A DNA stretch of 17,036 bases from JBECKQ01 sp040235375 (lineage in GTDB: Bacteria; Planctomycetota; Phycisphaerae; UBA1845): the NCBI GenBank assembly GCA_040235375.1, contig JBECKQ010000307.1:1-17036 (forward strand). Direction: 5' to 3'. Below the pieces are notes generated by a model. The model was not told the origin of the DNA and did no database searches. It saw only the letters and a program-made list of their open reading frames with translations. Position numbers and translations under genes: made by a program. This document shows positions 1 through 7,428 of the stretch, one piece after another. Every line of letters begins with the position of its first letter. The first letter of the stretch is position 1.

Positions 1-1522
1 CGATATAGCTGACCAGGGTCCATGGTTTTGCCCCAAGAGCTAGCAGGAAGGTCGGCGCCGCCATAACAAACGTGCCCACGATCATCATGTTGTAGACTTT
101 TCGCTTTTGCGTCAGGGCGGTCACGATTGGCACGAGAACGAAGATCAGCAGTGCATTAAAGCTCGTGGCAATCTCGAATTTCTGACTTATCCCCGGCCAC
201 GACCAGCGGTAAGCTCGCTCGACATACATCGGCAGCGTCAGCCAGTTGTGGGCGAACAGTGTCTGCACCGGAATCAGGCAGAAGATGAAGAAGAAGAACT
301 TGGCGTCCGCCAGCGGGTGTCGCGCCAGCCAATTCATGAAAGGACGGAACTTGCCTCCTACCGCCAGACCGATCACCGCGACGATGCACGCCGCAACAAA
401 GCCCAGCGAATACTGCGCGGTTTTAACATTTAAGGTCAGCGTGTGGTCAGCGAACGCTTTGCGGTTGGGGTACCAGAAAAGGTAAGCCGTTATCGCGACA
501 ACGAGCAGGGCAATTGCGATCGACAGATGCGCCGGCACGGGCCGCTGCGGCTCCTGGATAAACGACTTCGATTTCTTGGTATCCGCTGCAGTCTCTTCCT
601 TGGCCTTTTTCTTTGTGTCGGCCCCTTCGCTTTTTCCCCGCTTTTCTTTGGCGTCGGCAATCGCGTTTCGAACCACACGCGGCGTCAGGATGAATATCGT
701 GGCAAGCAGCGCCACGACCGTGATGCCCGTATAGACGACAAATGTCCCGCGAATGCCCCAGCCCAGGTACTTGTCGTCGCGAATCAGATAGGCGAACGTG
801 GGTACCCAGCCGCCGAGATTCATCAAGGCGTAGAGCATGGCGTACGCCATGCCCGCCGTTTTTTCGTCGGTAAATTGCCGAACACCGGCATACGCGGCCG
901 GCTGATACATGCCATACCCGAGCACAACCAGCACAATGCCCCCCATCGCCAGCAGGTGCATCGAATGCCACATTCCGGGCGTTAATCCAAGGTACGGCGC
1001 AGCGCTTAATAGCACACGCCCCGCGAGCATGAGAATGAACGCAGTGATGAGTGCGAATCGTATCCCCCGTCGGTCTGCCACCGTCCCGAGGAAGAACATC
1101 GACAGCGTAATCCCGAACGTCAGCACGCCCACCATCGGGCTGGCCTGCTCATCATCCAGCCCCACGTACTGGTTGAAGTACATAAAGAGGTAGATGAGGA
1201 TCCCGAAGTAGACCAGTCCTTCGAGGAAGTACGACAGGTTGATGCCCCACAAGGCTCGGGGAGCATTAACGAGATCGATGAACGGCTGAACCACTTCGTC
1301 GAGCGCGCCCACCAGTCGCTCACGGAGTGGTTTCTCCGCAGCCTCCGGGCCGGCGACGGTTTCGATCTGTTCGGCGGTCGCCGTCGTTGTCGTCTCCCCG
1401 TCGCGCGGGAGCGGCGTGCCGCAGGACATGCAGAAGCGCCTTTCCGGGGGGTTCTCCGTTCGGCATTCGGGATTGGGGCAGAACTTGATCGAATCACCGG
1501 CACTGATCGTCGAATCGGACAC
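1..1522 (-). CDS. MFS/POT-like transporter with N-terminal zinc ribbon (partial, C terminus cut by window edge)
   Basis: The minus strand is open from a GTG at 1522 to the window edge (507 codons visible, no stop). The start is fixed by AGGAG at 1534-1530, 7 bases upstream. Residues 15-34 hold a short zinc ribbon, C-x4-C-x10-C-x2-C, beginning CPNPEC. After an acidic/Ala-Thr linker come many hydrophobic segments of a major facilitator protein. One segment (YALMNLGGWVPTFAY, followed by a WGIRGTF helix) resembles the proton-dependent oligopeptide transporter (POT) branch. A Lys/Glu-rich cytoplasmic loop of about 40 residues separates two helix bundles, as in many MFS proteins. Substrate unknown; it should act in the inner membrane by ion-coupled transport. 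It is divergent from a secreted GH31 glycosidase, so sugar or oligosaccharide uptake is possible but unproven. The gene's base composition looks somewhat less GC-rich than its neighbours, partly because of the Lys-rich loop. Membership of MFS is confident; POT assignment is tentative. Confidence 0.85.
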   Translation of the reverse strand, partial: MSDSTISAGDSIKFCPNPECRTENPPERRFCMSCGTPLPRDGETTTTATAEQIETVAGPEAAEKPLRERLVGALDEVVQPFIDLVNAPRALWGINLSYFLEGLVYFGILIYLFMYFNQYVGLDDEQASPMVGVLTFGITLSMFFLGTVADRRGIRFALITAFILMLAGRVLLSAAPYLGLTPGMWHSMHLLAMGGIVLVVLGYGMYQPAAYAGVRQFTDEKTAGMAYAMLYALMNLGGWVPTFAYLIRDDKYLGWGIRGTFVVYTGITVVALLATIFILTPRVVRNAIADAKEKRGKSEGADTKKKAKEETAADTKKSKSFIQEPQRPVPAHLSIAIALLVVAITAYLFWYPNRKAFADHTLTLNVKTAQYSLGFVAACIVAVIGLAVGGKFRPFMNWLARHPLADAKFFFFIFCLIPVQTLFAHNWLTLPMYVERAYRWSWPGISQKFEIATSFNALLIFVLVPIVTALTQKRKVYNMMIVGTFVMAAPTFLLALGAKPWTLVSYI

Positions 1523-1581
1523 GTGGTTACTCCTGCAAGCCCGGGAAGGCTTTCGCGTTCTTCGCTCGCGACAGGCCGCCC

Positions 1582-1609
1582 ATTCTAACGGCCCGTACTC
1601 AGACGCCAA
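1582..1609 (-). promoter_or_regulatory. Putative sigma-70-type promoter of the MFS gene
   Basis: On the minus strand, TTGGCG (1609-1604), a 16-base spacer, then TAGAAT (1587-1582, 5 of 6 consensus bases). Predicted transcription start is near 1575, giving a leader of about 53 bases. That leader contains a small inverted repeat (AAGCC / GGCTT, 1552-1537) just ahead of the Shine-Dalgarno. Assigned by eye from consensus only. Confidence 0.45.
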
Positions 1610-1644
1610 ACCGACCGGCGCATGATCCCCATGCCGATGCCCGC

Positions 1645-1673
1645 TTGAGGCGACGTGTTCGCCGCCCTATCAT
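1645..1673 (+). promoter_or_regulatory. Putative sigma-70-type promoter of the GH31 gene
   Basis: TTGAGG (1645-1650), a 17-base spacer, then TATCAT (1668-1673, 5 of 6 consensus bases). The predicted start near 1680 is about 58 bases ahead of the GH31 ATG. It sits head-to-head with the promoter proposed for the transporter; the two -35 boxes are about 35 bases apart. A single regulator bound between them could control both genes (inference). Confidence 0.5.
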
Positions 1674-1737
1674 GCCGCCGCCCCTGCTCGAGACGATTCG
1701 TACACCCGCACCGGCCGCCATGTGAAGCGAGCTATCC

Positions 1738-4335
1738 ATGAAACGCACTCGGTCGAGATTTCGAGTCGGTTTCCTCGGCCTTGCCCTCGAAGTTTGCGCG
1801 TGCGGGGCGGCGTGGGGTCAAGACCGTATAAGCGTGCCCCAGCAGCGCCTTGAGATCGTCGGAGCGCGGGCCGTTATTTCCGTGCTCGACGACGATCTGA
1901 TCCACGTCTCGTGGCGAAGCCGGCACGAACCGCCCGAATCCATGCCGGGGTTCGTAACCACCTCGATGATCGCCAAGCACGATTACGCCGGCCCAAGCGC
2001 CTTATCGCATCCCGACGAGAATACTCTCGTCACTCCGGAATTGCGGATCGCTGTTGACCCCGGCACGGGCGACATCCGCCTCCTCGATGCCACGCATTCG
2101 CCCGCCCGCCTGCTCTCGACGCTCCGGCTGACGGCGGGCGACGACACAGCGACGTTACACATCGATCCCGCCGGCGTGCGCAACGTCTACGGCCTCGGCG
2201 AGCAGTTCCCCGATCCGCCGAGCACGGACGGCGACTGGGTGGGACGCGTCCGGATGCCCGGCAACCCGTTCGGCAACGCCATGAATTTCTTCCACGGCGG
2301 TTACGTTGGCAACGCCCAGTTGCCCATCATGTATGCCCTCGGCGATGCGGGCGAGAACTACGCCCTCTTCCTCGATCAGGTCTCCCCGATCACCTGGGAC
2401 TTCACGGCGGAAACCTGGACTGTCACCACGACGGGCAACGCCCTTCACTTCTTCGTTCTGGCTGGCCCCGACCTGCTGAACCTGCGGCGCGACTACATGG
2501 AGCTTGTCGGCCGCCCGCCTGTGCCGCCGCGCAAGTTCTTCGGGCTGTGGGTGTCCGAGTACGGCTACGACGACTGGGCCGAGCTAAACGACACGCTCGC
2601 CGGCCTGCGGGCGGCGCATTGCCCGGTCGATGGTTTCGTGCTCGACCTCCAGTGGTTCGGCGGCATCTCGCGCCGCGTATGGCCGGCCCAGAGCCGGATG
2701 GGCTCGCTCACCTGGGACCTGCTCGCGTTCCCCGACCCGGCTGCGAAGATCCGGCAGCTTCGCGAGCACGACGGCGTGGGGCTGATGCTGATCGAGGAGT
2801 CCTACATCGACAAGGGGCTGCCGACCTTTGACGTCATGGCCTCCGCGGGCTGCCTCGTGCGTAAGTGCGAGGACTGCGGGCCGGTCATCTTCGACAAATG
2901 GTGGGGAACCGGCGGGATGATCGACTGGACGGGACGCGACTGCGCCGACTTCTGGCATGACTGGAAGCGGCAGCCGCTCGTGGACATGGGCGTCCTGGGC
3001 CACTGGACCGATCTCGGCGAGCCGGAAACGTTCATCGGCGAAGCGTGGTACCAGGGCGACGGCCTGAACGGTCGGCACCAGCATAAGTACGTCCACAACC
3101 TCTACAACTTCTATTGGCTCGAAAGCATCGCCCGCGGTTACGCCCGCCATTCGGAAATCGACCGCCGCCCGTTCATGATGTCGCGCTCGGGCACGTCCGG
3201 CGTGCAGCGGTTCGGCGCGGCCATGTGGTCCGGCGACATCGGCTCGAACATGCCAAGCCTCGCCGCGCAGATGAACGTGCAGATGCACATGTCGTTTTCC
3301 GGCATCGATTACTTCGGGGCCGATATCGGCGGCTTTCATCGCTGGTCACTGGACGGCGACATCGACGAGCTTTACACGCGCTGGCTCGCCGAAGGCCTCG
3401 CGTTCGACGTTCCCGCACGCCCGCACACGTCGAATCATCGCAACGAGCACGAGACCTCGCCCGCGCTCATCGGCGATCTGGCCAGCAATCTCGCCAACGT
3501 CCGCCGCCGCTACGAGCTGATTCCCTACGTCTATTCGCTCGCACACCGCGCGTACCGCTACGGCGACCCGGTTATCGCTCCGCTCGTGATGCACTACCCG
3601 CAGGATGAGAACGTTCGCGAGATGGGCTCGGAGAAGCTCATCGGCGGCGACCTGCTCGTCGCAGCCAGCACGCAGTACGACCGCACGCGTTGCCGCGTCT
3701 ACCTGCCCGCCGGAACGTGGTTCGACTACCACACTGACGAGCCGGTACCTGCGACCGACGGCTCATTGACCTCTTCGGCCGGCCGGTGGGTCGGGTCGGT
3801 CCCGCTCTACCGCAATGGCCTCTTCACGCTCCCGATGTTCGCCCGCGGCGGAGCAATCATCCCGCAGATGTTCGTCGATGAGCTGACGATGAACGCCGCC
3901 GGTCGGCGACTCGACGGGAGCACCCGCGACGAGCTTCGCCTGCTTGTCTTCGCCTTCCCCGAACCGACCTCCTTTACGCTTTACGAAGACGACGGCCGGA
4001 CCGTGGCCTATCGCCGGGGCAAGGTCCGCACGACGGTTATCTCGCAACAGTTGTCGAGCAATGGCTGCAAGGTGGAAATCGCCTCCGCCGACGGCGACTA
4101 CGACGGCGCGCCGGATGCGCGCGGCCTTTTCGTGAAGCTGGTTTTTCCCAAGGCGCTCAACGTGGCGGAAGTGCTGCTGGACGGCGCGCCGATGCCCGAG
4201 ATCGTCTCGCCCGACGAATTCGGCAAAGCTGCGGAGGGATGGCGTCAGGCCGGTCCGAACGTCGTGTTTGCAAAGGCCGGCCGGCAGCCCGTCCGGAACG
4301 CCCGGCGCCTCGGCGTCAACTTCAATCCCGGGTAG
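1738..4335 (+). CDS. Secreted glycoside hydrolase family 31 (alpha-glucosidase/alpha-xylosidase-like)
   Basis: 865 residues from ATG 1738. A basic n-region plus hydrophobic stretch ending AAWGQ (about residue 28) is a signal peptide, so the enzyme should act outside the inner membrane. An N-terminal beta domain (about 30-250) leads into the TIM barrel, with PRKFFGLWVSEYGYDDW (265-281) at its start and DGFVLDLQWFGG (298-309). The catalytic nucleophile of the family is Asp425 in HWTDLGEPE. The acid/base is Asp500 in the segment from MSRSGTSGVQRFGAAMWSGD. A typical C-terminal beta region follows, with FTLYEDDG (747-754) as in DUF5110-type modules. All catalytic residues are present. GH31 enzymes retain configuration and act on alpha-glucosides, alpha-xylosides, sulfoquinovosides or as transglucosylases; the sequence alone does not tell me which. 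No strong Shine-Dalgarno is visible, but there is a good promoter 65 bases upstream. It is transcribed divergently from the MFS transporter and converges on lptD with a 32-base gap. Confidence 0.93.
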   Translation: MKRTRSRFRVGFLGLALEVCACGAAWGQDRISVPQQRLEIVGARAVISVLDDDLIHVSWRSRHEPPESMPGFVTTSMIAKHDYAGPSALSHPDENTLVTPELRIAVDPGTGDIRLLDATHSPARLLSTLRLTAGDDTATLHIDPAGVRNVYGLGEQFPDPPSTDGDWVGRVRMPGNPFGNAMNFFHGGYVGNAQLPIMYALGDAGENYALFLDQVSPITWDFTAETWTVTTTGNALHFFVLAGPDLLNLRRDYMELVGRPPVPPRKFFGLWVSEYGYDDWAELNDTLAGLRAAHCPVDGFVLDLQWFGGISRRVWPAQSRMGSLTWDLLAFPDPAAKIRQLREHDGVGLMLIEESYIDKGLPTFDVMASAGCLVRKCEDCGPVIFDKWWGTGGMIDWTGRDCADFWHDWKRQPLVDMGVLGHWTDLGEPETFIGEAWYQGDGLNGRHQHKYVHNLYNFYWLESIARGYARHSEIDRRPFMMSRSGTSGVQRFGAAMWSGDIGSNMPSLAAQMNVQMHMSFSGIDYFGADIGGFHRWSLDGDIDELYTRWLAEGLAFDVPARPHTSNHRNEHETSPALIGDLASNLANVRRRYELIPYVYSLAHRAYRYGDPVIAPLVMHYPQDENVREMGSEKLIGGDLLVAASTQYDRTRCRVYLPAGTWFDYHTDEPVPATDGSLTSSAGRWVGSVPLYRNGLFTLPMFARGGAIIPQMFVDELTMNAAGRRLDGSTRDELRLLVFAFPEPTSFTLYEDDGRTVAYRRGKVRTTVISQQLSSNGCKVEIASADGDYDGAPDARGLFVKLVFPKALNVAEVLLDGAPMPEIVSPDEFGKAAEGWRQAGPNVVFAKAGRQPVRNARRLGVNFNPG

Positions 4336-4367
4336 GCGGCTTCCGTGCCCTTCGTCTCCACTCTGAA

Positions 4368-7289
4368 TCACATGCCCGGTTGGATCGCGGTGGACGTGGC
4401 CAGGCCGGTGTAGCGGCGGGTGCCGATGACGGCGTGCGGCAGCCCCTCGGGCCAGGCGCTGAGGCGGATGCCGAGATCATCCTCGATCTCGTCCAGCGAG
4501 AACGAAAAGCCGACGTACCAGCGAGGGAACTTGCGGATGACCGCCACGTCGAACTGCGTCGTCTCGCCGCGCCCGATGTCGAACTCCTCGCGGACCGCGA
4601 ATGTGTACTTCGGGCTGATGCGGTAGTTCAAGCCGGCGCCGAGAAGATTCGAGTCGATCTCGCTGATGTATCGATAGCCCGCCATGTAGCTCAGACGCGG
4701 CGTGCGCTCGACGGCGTATGTCACGTCGAGCACGTCCAGCTGGCTGTCATCGATGTCGTAGTTCATCTCCGAGATGAGGTCGGTGGAGTCATTGATGCGG
4801 TAGAGGGCCGAGGCGCTCACGTAATTCCGCGGTATGCTGTTCTCCGGCCGCGAATAGGACGCGTACCCGTTGAACGGTTCGTGGCTCTCGGGATTGTTGA
4901 ACACCCCCATCTCGACGTCGAACATAAAGACATCGACCGTGCGCACGCGATCCGCCGCCCCGCGCTTCGTCTGAAACCGCTGGCGAACGCCGACCGATAC
5001 GCCGTCCGCGTCGTCGATGTCCTCGATGGTTTCGTCAAAGCGGTACAGGTCGTCCGCATCGCGGTTGGTGCCGGCGCCCCACGCGACAACGTCGGTCTTG
5101 ACAATGTGGCGGATGCCGTGAATGTCAAAGAGGTCGGACTCGGCGTCCGGATAGACGCGCCAGGCGTACGTGCTGCCGCGCAGGCCGTACGTCCCGAAGA
5201 AACGTTCCACGCCGCCACCGGCGATCGAATCATCCCAGGCCGATCCCCGCACCGAACCGAACGGCACGACGCGCAGATCGCCGATCGTCAGCGGGCTCTC
5301 CACCTCCTGCCGGCTGTCGATCCGGGCCGTCGTGCCCGATGCCGGCCCGAGCTCGGGCAGCAGCAGCTTTCGCAGGAAGCTCAGGTCGGCCGGGCGGTGA
5401 CGGACCCAGCCCGCATGGTTCTCGCTGTACCAGGTAAAGAGCTTTCCCACCGGCTGGCCGATCAGATAGAACGCGAAGTCGGGCAGGCTCTCGGTCGTCG
5501 TGACGAAATCGAGAATGCGGTAGTTGAGCAGGGAAGTGAAGGCCCAGTTGTCGCGCTGCTTCTTCAGATAGACCAGCGTCTCCTGCTGCTTGCCGTTGTC
5601 GTACTCGTTCTCGAACCACTCTTCCAGGAAGTTCTTGTCGGAGATGTACGACAGCTCGAAGGTGAGCTGCCAGTCCTCTGGCAGGTACTGGCGATGCCGC
5701 CAGGTGATGCGGCCACGATTCTTCGTGTCGGGCTGCTCGTCGCGAAAGACGCCGCCCAGGTCGTCCTGACCGTTGTCGTGCACGTAGTAGCTGCGCAGCA
5801 GACCGAAGTAGTTCTCGCGCGTGTAGCCCGCGTTAATCCCGAATGCCGGTCCCCGCTCCGAATAGTAGTCGAGGAGCATCTCGGCGTTCACGCCGGGCGG
5901 AGTATCCATCCCCAGAACGTTGAACAGCTCCCATTTCGATTCCACCTCGGCGCCGAACGTCTCGCTGTAACCGCCGCGAACGCCGCGCAGGCCGAAGTCA
6001 CTCTGCTCGAAGTCCCCCTTGGCATACGGCCAGTAGAAGATCGGCACGCGGTCGATGTTGACCGTCATGTCGTGCAGTTCGAACGTCCCCGCGGTCAGCG
6101 ATGACTGGCTCTCCGCGAGGGGCTTGGGCGGACTGTAATCGACGAAGGTGACCTTCTCGGCGCCGAGGTAATAGTGCGGCGTGTAGAATTCGCTCGTGGT
6201 TATTTTCGCGGCGTGCGCCGTGAACTCGTTCATCGAAAGCTGGCGGGCAACGTCGGCCCGCACGTAGATCGGCAGCCCGTTGCGCGGCTCGATAATGCGC
6301 ACGACGGGGTCGAGGATGACCGCCTGGTCCCGCACCAGGTCGTAGTAGAGGCGCGACGCCCGGACCATCCGCGGCCCGTAGGTCAGGACCATATCGCCTT
6401 CGAGATATACGGCCTCGACCGGGCCGGTTCCCTCGAGCCCCAGCGCTTCGCCGCCGACCGGACCTTCGGTCCCGGGCTGCGTTGTCGCCTCACCTTCGGG
6501 CGTGTAACGCCCGGGGCGTTCGGACGGCTCTGTCTTCTCGCCCTTCTCCACGAAATAGACGACCGCCGCGTCCGCCCGCAGCTCGAGTGGGTCGCGTCCC
6601 TCAGATGCCGCCCGGAACACGAGCACGTCGCCGATGACCGTGAGGACGCGTCGCCCCTCCACTTCCTCCACGACCGTTTCGCGCCCGCGATAGATGACCG
6701 GAGGCCGCGCTTCCGGCGGTGGCCGGTGCTCAGGGGCTTCGAACTCGAGCACGGTCACAGCGGATTCCGCGAGCTGTTTTGACGAGACCCGGCGGTTAAC
6801 CGCCTCTCGAATCCGCTCGGCGTTCTTGTAGAGTTCGGTGTCAGCGGAGGAATCCGGCGACGTGGCATCGGCCACTATGCGAATTCTCCCCGTCGTTTGC
6901 AGGGTCACGAACAGCACCGGTCCCTCCGTCACGGTACCGGCCGCGTCAACCACCTCGGCCTCGCGCCAGAGCACGATGTCGAGGCGCCGATACTCCTTTC
7001 CCTCGTACGATCCCTCCTGAATCCACACGACGGCCCGTTGCGCGGACACCTTCCGCGCCCCACTGTGCAACTCGAACTGGCCGACGAATTGCACGACGTG
7101 ACTGCCGTCCCCCTCCGTCCACACGTAGGCGAGCTCCCCGGACATTTCCACGTCGTTCAGGGAAATGCCCGCCGGCAGGAGCTTCTGCTCAACGACGTCG
7201 CCGAGAGGTACGAGCGGCTGCGCGGTGGCTGCAGCAGCAGCGACATGCAGCGCAGCGAGAGCTGCGGCGACACGACAAGCCCGACTCAT
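4368..7289 (-). CDS. lptD: LPS-assembly protein LptD (outer-membrane LPS translocon barrel)
   Basis: 973 residues from ATG 7289; an in-frame GTG at 7301 would add four. The ATG is preferred because a leader ORF's stop overlaps it (ATGA). Residues 1-24 form a signal peptide (MSRACRVAAALAALH, then an Ala-rich segment ending ATAQ). Two OstA/LptA-like beta segments follow (about 45-135 and 200-345), separated by a Pro/Glu-rich region. Next is the family's barrel-entry motif VPIFYWPY (415-422), then about 540 residues of alternating aromatic strands typical of a 26-strand barrel. In known systems LptD, plugged by lipoprotein LptE, inserts lipopolysaccharide into the outer leaflet. There is no cysteine after the signal peptide, so the disulfide maturation seen in E. 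coli LptD cannot apply. The protein ends TAIQPGM rather than with an aromatic residue. A strong promoter lies between it and the upstream acyltransferase gene. The family call is confident; sequence outside the motifs is divergent. Confidence 0.85.
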   Translation of the reverse strand: MSRACRVAAALAALHVAAAAATAQPLVPLGDVVEQKLLPAGISLNDVEMSGELAYVWTEGDGSHVVQFVGQFELHSGARKVSAQRAVVWIQEGSYEGKEYRRLDIVLWREAEVVDAAGTVTEGPVLFVTLQTTGRIRIVADATSPDSSADTELYKNAERIREAVNRRVSSKQLAESAVTVLEFEAPEHRPPPEARPPVIYRGRETVVEEVEGRRVLTVIGDVLVFRAASEGRDPLELRADAAVVYFVEKGEKTEPSERPGRYTPEGEATTQPGTEGPVGGEALGLEGTGPVEAVYLEGDMVLTYGPRMVRASRLYYDLVRDQAVILDPVVRIIEPRNGLPIYVRADVARQLSMNEFTAHAAKITTSEFYTPHYYLGAEKVTFVDYSPPKPLAESQSSLTAGTFELHDMTVNIDRVPIFYWPYAKGDFEQSDFGLRGVRGGYSETFGAEVESKWELFNVLGMDTPPGVNAEMLLDYYSERGPAFGINAGYTRENYFGLLRSYYVHDNGQDDLGGVFRDEQPDTKNRGRITWRHRQYLPEDWQLTFELSYISDKNFLEEWFENEYDNGKQQETLVYLKKQRDNWAFTSLLNYRILDFVTTTESLPDFAFYLIGQPVGKLFTWYSENHAGWVRHRPADLSFLRKLLLPELGPASGTTARIDSRQEVESPLTIGDLRVVPFGSVRGSAWDDSIAGGGVERFFGTYGLRGSTYAWRVYPDAESDLFDIHGIRHIVKTDVVAWGAGTNRDADDLYRFDETIEDIDDADGVSVGVRQRFQTKRGAADRVRTVDVFMFDVEMGVFNNPESHEPFNGYASYSRPENSIPRNYVSASALYRINDSTDLISEMNYDIDDSQLDVLDVTYAVERTPRLSYMAGYRYISEIDSNLLGAGLNYRISPKYTFAVREEFDIGRGETTQFDVAVIRKFPRWYVGFSFSLDEIEDDLGIRLSAWPEGLPHAVIGTRRYTGLATSTAIQPGM

Positions 7290-7312
7290 CGGCAGAAGCA
7301 CTCTACGAACAA
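7286..7312 (-). other. Possible translated leader ORF overlapping the lptD start
   Basis: GGAG (7323-7320, inside a GGGGGAGGGG run) lies 7 bases before a TTG at 7312. That opens a nine-codon frame (LFVECFCR then TGA, 7288-7286), and its stop overlaps the lptD ATG at 7289 as ATGA. The same Shine-Dalgarno is too far (18 bases) from the alternative lptD GTG at 7301. This suggests translational coupling of lptD to a short leader. It is a weak call, since TTG starts are uncommon and the frame is very short. Confidence 0.25.
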
Positions 7313-7373
7313 GCTGCCCCTCCCCCGGCGACGCGCACCGCGCCAGGCAACGTCCGAGGAAAAGCGCAACCGG

Positions 7374-7401
7374 AGTATAGGCCGGGAGATAGGGCTGTCA
7401 A
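7374..7401 (-). promoter_or_regulatory. Near-consensus sigma-70 promoter of lptD
   Basis: On the minus strand, a perfect TTGACA (7401-7396), a 16-base spacer, and TATACT (7379-7374, 5 of 6). Predicted start is near 7367, leaving an untranslated leader of about 78 bases to the ATG. It lies wholly in the 139-base gap between the acyltransferase stop and the lptD ATG, so lptD can be expressed independently of the upstream gene. Confidence 0.65.
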
Positions 7402-7428
7402 AGCGAAATCGGTGGCCGGATCGCCGCG

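Noticed and set aside
447..971. 174-codon minus-strand frame at the left side
   Set aside because: It is an out-of-frame reading of the MFS gene, whose own frame is uninterrupted from 1522 to the edge.
4336..4367. Possible terminator between the convergent GH31 and lptD genes
   Set aside because: No stem-loop followed by a T-run on either strand is visible; the same holds for the 7-base gap at 15506-15512.
4239..6104. 621-codon plus-strand open frame
   Set aside because: It runs antisense to lptD and is Arg/Val/Ala/Asp-rich with no recognisable motif, as expected from the third-position bias of a GC-rich gene.
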